Assembly (NCBI GenBank): GCA_937919945.1
Contig: CALESY010000010.1
Coordinates: forward strand, 1-16,493
Length of the DNA: 16,493 nucleotides
Direction: 5' to 3'
Source: an uncultured Chitinophagaceae bacterium
GTDB lineage: Bacteria > Bacteroidota > Bacteroidia > Chitinophagales > Chitinophagaceae
This document shows positions 15,496 through 16,493 of the stretch, piece by piece. Position 1 is the first letter of the stretch; each line of letters starts with the position of its first letter. The notes under the pieces were generated by a model. The model had not been told where the DNA came from, did not search any database, and saw nothing but the letters and a program-made list of their open reading frames with translations. The position numbers and the translations under genes were made by a program.

Positions 15496-15534
15496 ACAAC
15501 GATGTTTTACTGTAGAGATAATACGATGAATTAA

Positions 15535-15987
15535 TTACTTTACTATCTTTTCTACTGTTTTGCCGCAGGTAAGCATTTGCCTGCCATAATATGGATTTCT
15601 GATGCTTTCATCTGTACTTAGCCAATATGCCTTTTTCATAGGGCAATATTGGTAATAAACAGTTTGTACCAAATCTTTATCAGATTTTATTATTGGCCAT
15701 AATTGTACAGATAAAAAAGAAAATTCTTTTCGTTGTTTGTCTATGTCGTCAGACAGAACCCATTTATCAACGATACTTAAAAGCTCTTTCTTTTGTACAA
15801 GTTGAGATGCGCTAATAGCTTTTTGTAGTATTAAAATATCTTTGGCTGCTTGTTTTGTTTCTGATTGTACAAGGTCATTTTTCACTGCCAAATAAGCATT
15901 AAACACTTGTATGTTACTTTGCGCATTAGCAGCGGATGCACTACTGAACAGTAGTACTGATAAAAAAGTCTTTAACATTGCTTTCAT
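15535..15987 (-). CDS. Exported DUF3347-family protein, probable periplasmic copper-binding protein
   Basis: This 150-residue protein has a signal peptide (MKAMLKTFLSVLLFSSASAANAQ). The mature part matches the DUF3347 pattern: FNAYLAVKNDLVQSE, helical middle (about 45-105), YYQYC115-P-M117 ... WLSTDESIRNPYYG ... MLTC141-GKTVEKI. The conserved CPM and LTCG motifs give a Cys/Met/Cys set well suited to Cu+. In Bacteroidota this domain often stands next to or is fused with Cus-type efflux adaptors. Here it is a free protein between a CopZ-like chaperone (13 bases upstream) and the multicopper oxidase (39 bases downstream), so it may hand copper to the oxidase or buffer it in the periplasm. That partner assignment is inferred from gene order. 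Confidence 0.87.
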   Translation of the reverse strand: MKAMLKTFLSVLLFSSASAANAQSNIQVFNAYLAVKNDLVQSETKQAAKDILILQKAISASQLVQKKELLSIVDKWVLSDDIDKQRKEFSFLSVQLWPIIKSDKDLVQTVYYQYCPMKKAYWLSTDESIRNPYYGRQMLTCGKTVEKIVK

Positions 15988-16000
15988 TAGTAACTCCTTT

Positions 16001-16213
16001 TTATTTTATGGGTTCAATTTTAAAGCCTGCTTTTTCAACCACATCTAATACTTCCTGTTCAGTAATACCGTCTGTATGAACTGTCAGGGTTTTATTTGTG
16101 TCATTTGTATCCACATTCCAATGGCAAATGCCATCTGCATTATTCAGGGCGGGGGTTACTTTTGCAACGCAGCCGCCACAATTGATGTTTGTTTTAAATT
16201 TTAATGATTCCAT
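16001..16213 (-). CDS. copZ: CopZ-like cytosolic HMA metallochaperone
   Basis: A 70-residue single HMA domain without signal peptide: KFKTNIN-C12GGC15-VAKVTPALN, WNVDTNDTNKTLTVH, VLDVVEKAGFKIEPI. The CxxC motif binds one Cu+ in this family; the Met usually just before it (MxCxxC) is replaced by Asn-Ile-Asn here. It lies 80 bases after the Cu+-ATPase stop and 13 bases before the DUF3347 gene, so delivery of Cu+ to that ATPase is the expected role. It is clearly distinct from the two exported HMA proteins in this window, which have four clustered Cys. Confidence 0.85.
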   Translation of the reverse strand: MESLKFKTNINCGGCVAKVTPALNNADGICHWNVDTNDTNKTLTVHTDGITEQEVLDVVEKAGFKIEPIK

Positions 16214-16293
16214 TTTTATTTTATTTTAATGCTAAATTAGTTTAGTTAATATCGGTGATTGTTACACAATTCAGGGAATGGTTTATATAATTA

Positions 16294-16493
16294 TCAGTCT
16301 TTCCATTTAAGGCGTAAGCTATTTGTTACAACACTAACACTACTTAATGCCATAGCTGCTCCAGCAATCATCGGATTCAACAAAAATCCATTTACAGGAT
16401 ACAACACTCCAGCCGCAATAGGGATGCCAATCACATTGTATATAAAAGCCCAAAATAGATTTTGCTTTATGGCAGATACCGTGTGTTTTGACA
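16294..16493 (-). CDS. copA: Cu+-exporting P1B-1 ATPase, C-terminal fragment (cut by window edge)
   Basis: Only the last 65 residues are inside the window, and the gene continues beyond 16493. They cover the final two transmembrane helices: SAIKQNLFWAFIYNVIGIP and PMIAGAAMALSSVSVVTNSL, ending RLKWKD. The Y-N pair in TM7 (residues 18-19 of the fragment) and M-x2-S-S in TM8 (M47, S50, S51) are the membrane Cu+ ligands that define group P1B-1. This separates it from the Zn/Cd-type ATPase at 5897-7804. It begins the visible part of the copper operon. Confidence 0.95.
   Translation of the reverse strand, partial: SKHTVSAIKQNLFWAFIYNVIGIPIAAGVLYPVNGFLLNPMIAGAAMALSSVSVVTNSLRLKWKD

Noticed and set aside
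1..16493. Mobile element or CRISPR content
   Set aside because: I saw no transposase or integrase frame, no terminal inverted repeats with target duplications, and no regularly spaced direct repeats.

Overview
The window is AT-rich and gene-dense. It almost certainly comes from a member of the Bacteroidota. The evidence is a secreted protein with a C-terminal T9SS sorting domain (FPNP...KGIYMV...EKVIVQ), a heavy-metal RND pump fused to a TolC-type outer-membrane factor, a Cys-rich protein of the HYC_CC_PP type, and a general lack of Shine-Dalgarno sequences. Family or genus cannot be fixed from the sequence; a Chitinophagaceae/Sphingobacteriales-type soil or water bacterium is a reasonable guess. 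The content is accessory metal resistance. I see no transposase, integrase, RNA gene, CRISPR array or regulator.

Layout. (1) Positions 1-7955, plus strand: a divalent-cation export operon. It holds a 5'-truncated CzcA-type RND pump fused to an outer-membrane factor, a lipoprotein adaptor (CzcB type), a secreted multi-Cys HMA protein, a ZntA/CadA-type P1B-2 ATPase without its own N-terminal metal-binding domain, and a 48-residue membrane protein. Diagnostic residues in the pump (D-x5-D-x6-E in TM4) and the ATPase (CPC, K in TM7, DxG in TM8) point to Zn/Cd/Co rather than Cu/Ag. (2) Positions 8173-11941, minus strand: four co-directional genes for cell-envelope or exported proteins. In transcription order they are a Cys-rich HYC_CC_PP-like membrane protein, a T9SS-secreted beta-propeller rich in His and Met, a small lipoprotein, and a lipoprotein joining a CX4CH cytochrome c domain to a YVTN-like beta-propeller. 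This is the least understood part. (3) Positions 12063-12946, plus strand and divergent from block 2: a TlpA/ResA-like thioredoxin followed by a second copy of the multi-Cys HMA protein. (4) Positions 16493-13216, minus strand: a copper operon made of the end of a P1B-1 Cu+-ATPase, a CopZ-like chaperone, a DUF3347 copper-binding-type protein, and a multicopper oxidase with a Met/His-rich insert and a fused C-terminal CopB-like beta-barrel.

How the parts fit. Block 1 would move divalent metals from cytoplasm to periplasm (ATPase) and from periplasm to outside (RND-OMF), with the secreted HMA protein as a possible periplasmic carrier. Block 4 would move Cu+ out of the cytoplasm and oxidise or bind it at the outer membrane. 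The two near-duplicate secreted HMA proteins, with CxxCxxCxxC plus a C-terminal CC, link the zinc-type operon to the central block. There a thioredoxin is well placed to keep their cysteines reduced. The role of the cytochrome/propeller block is inferred only from context.
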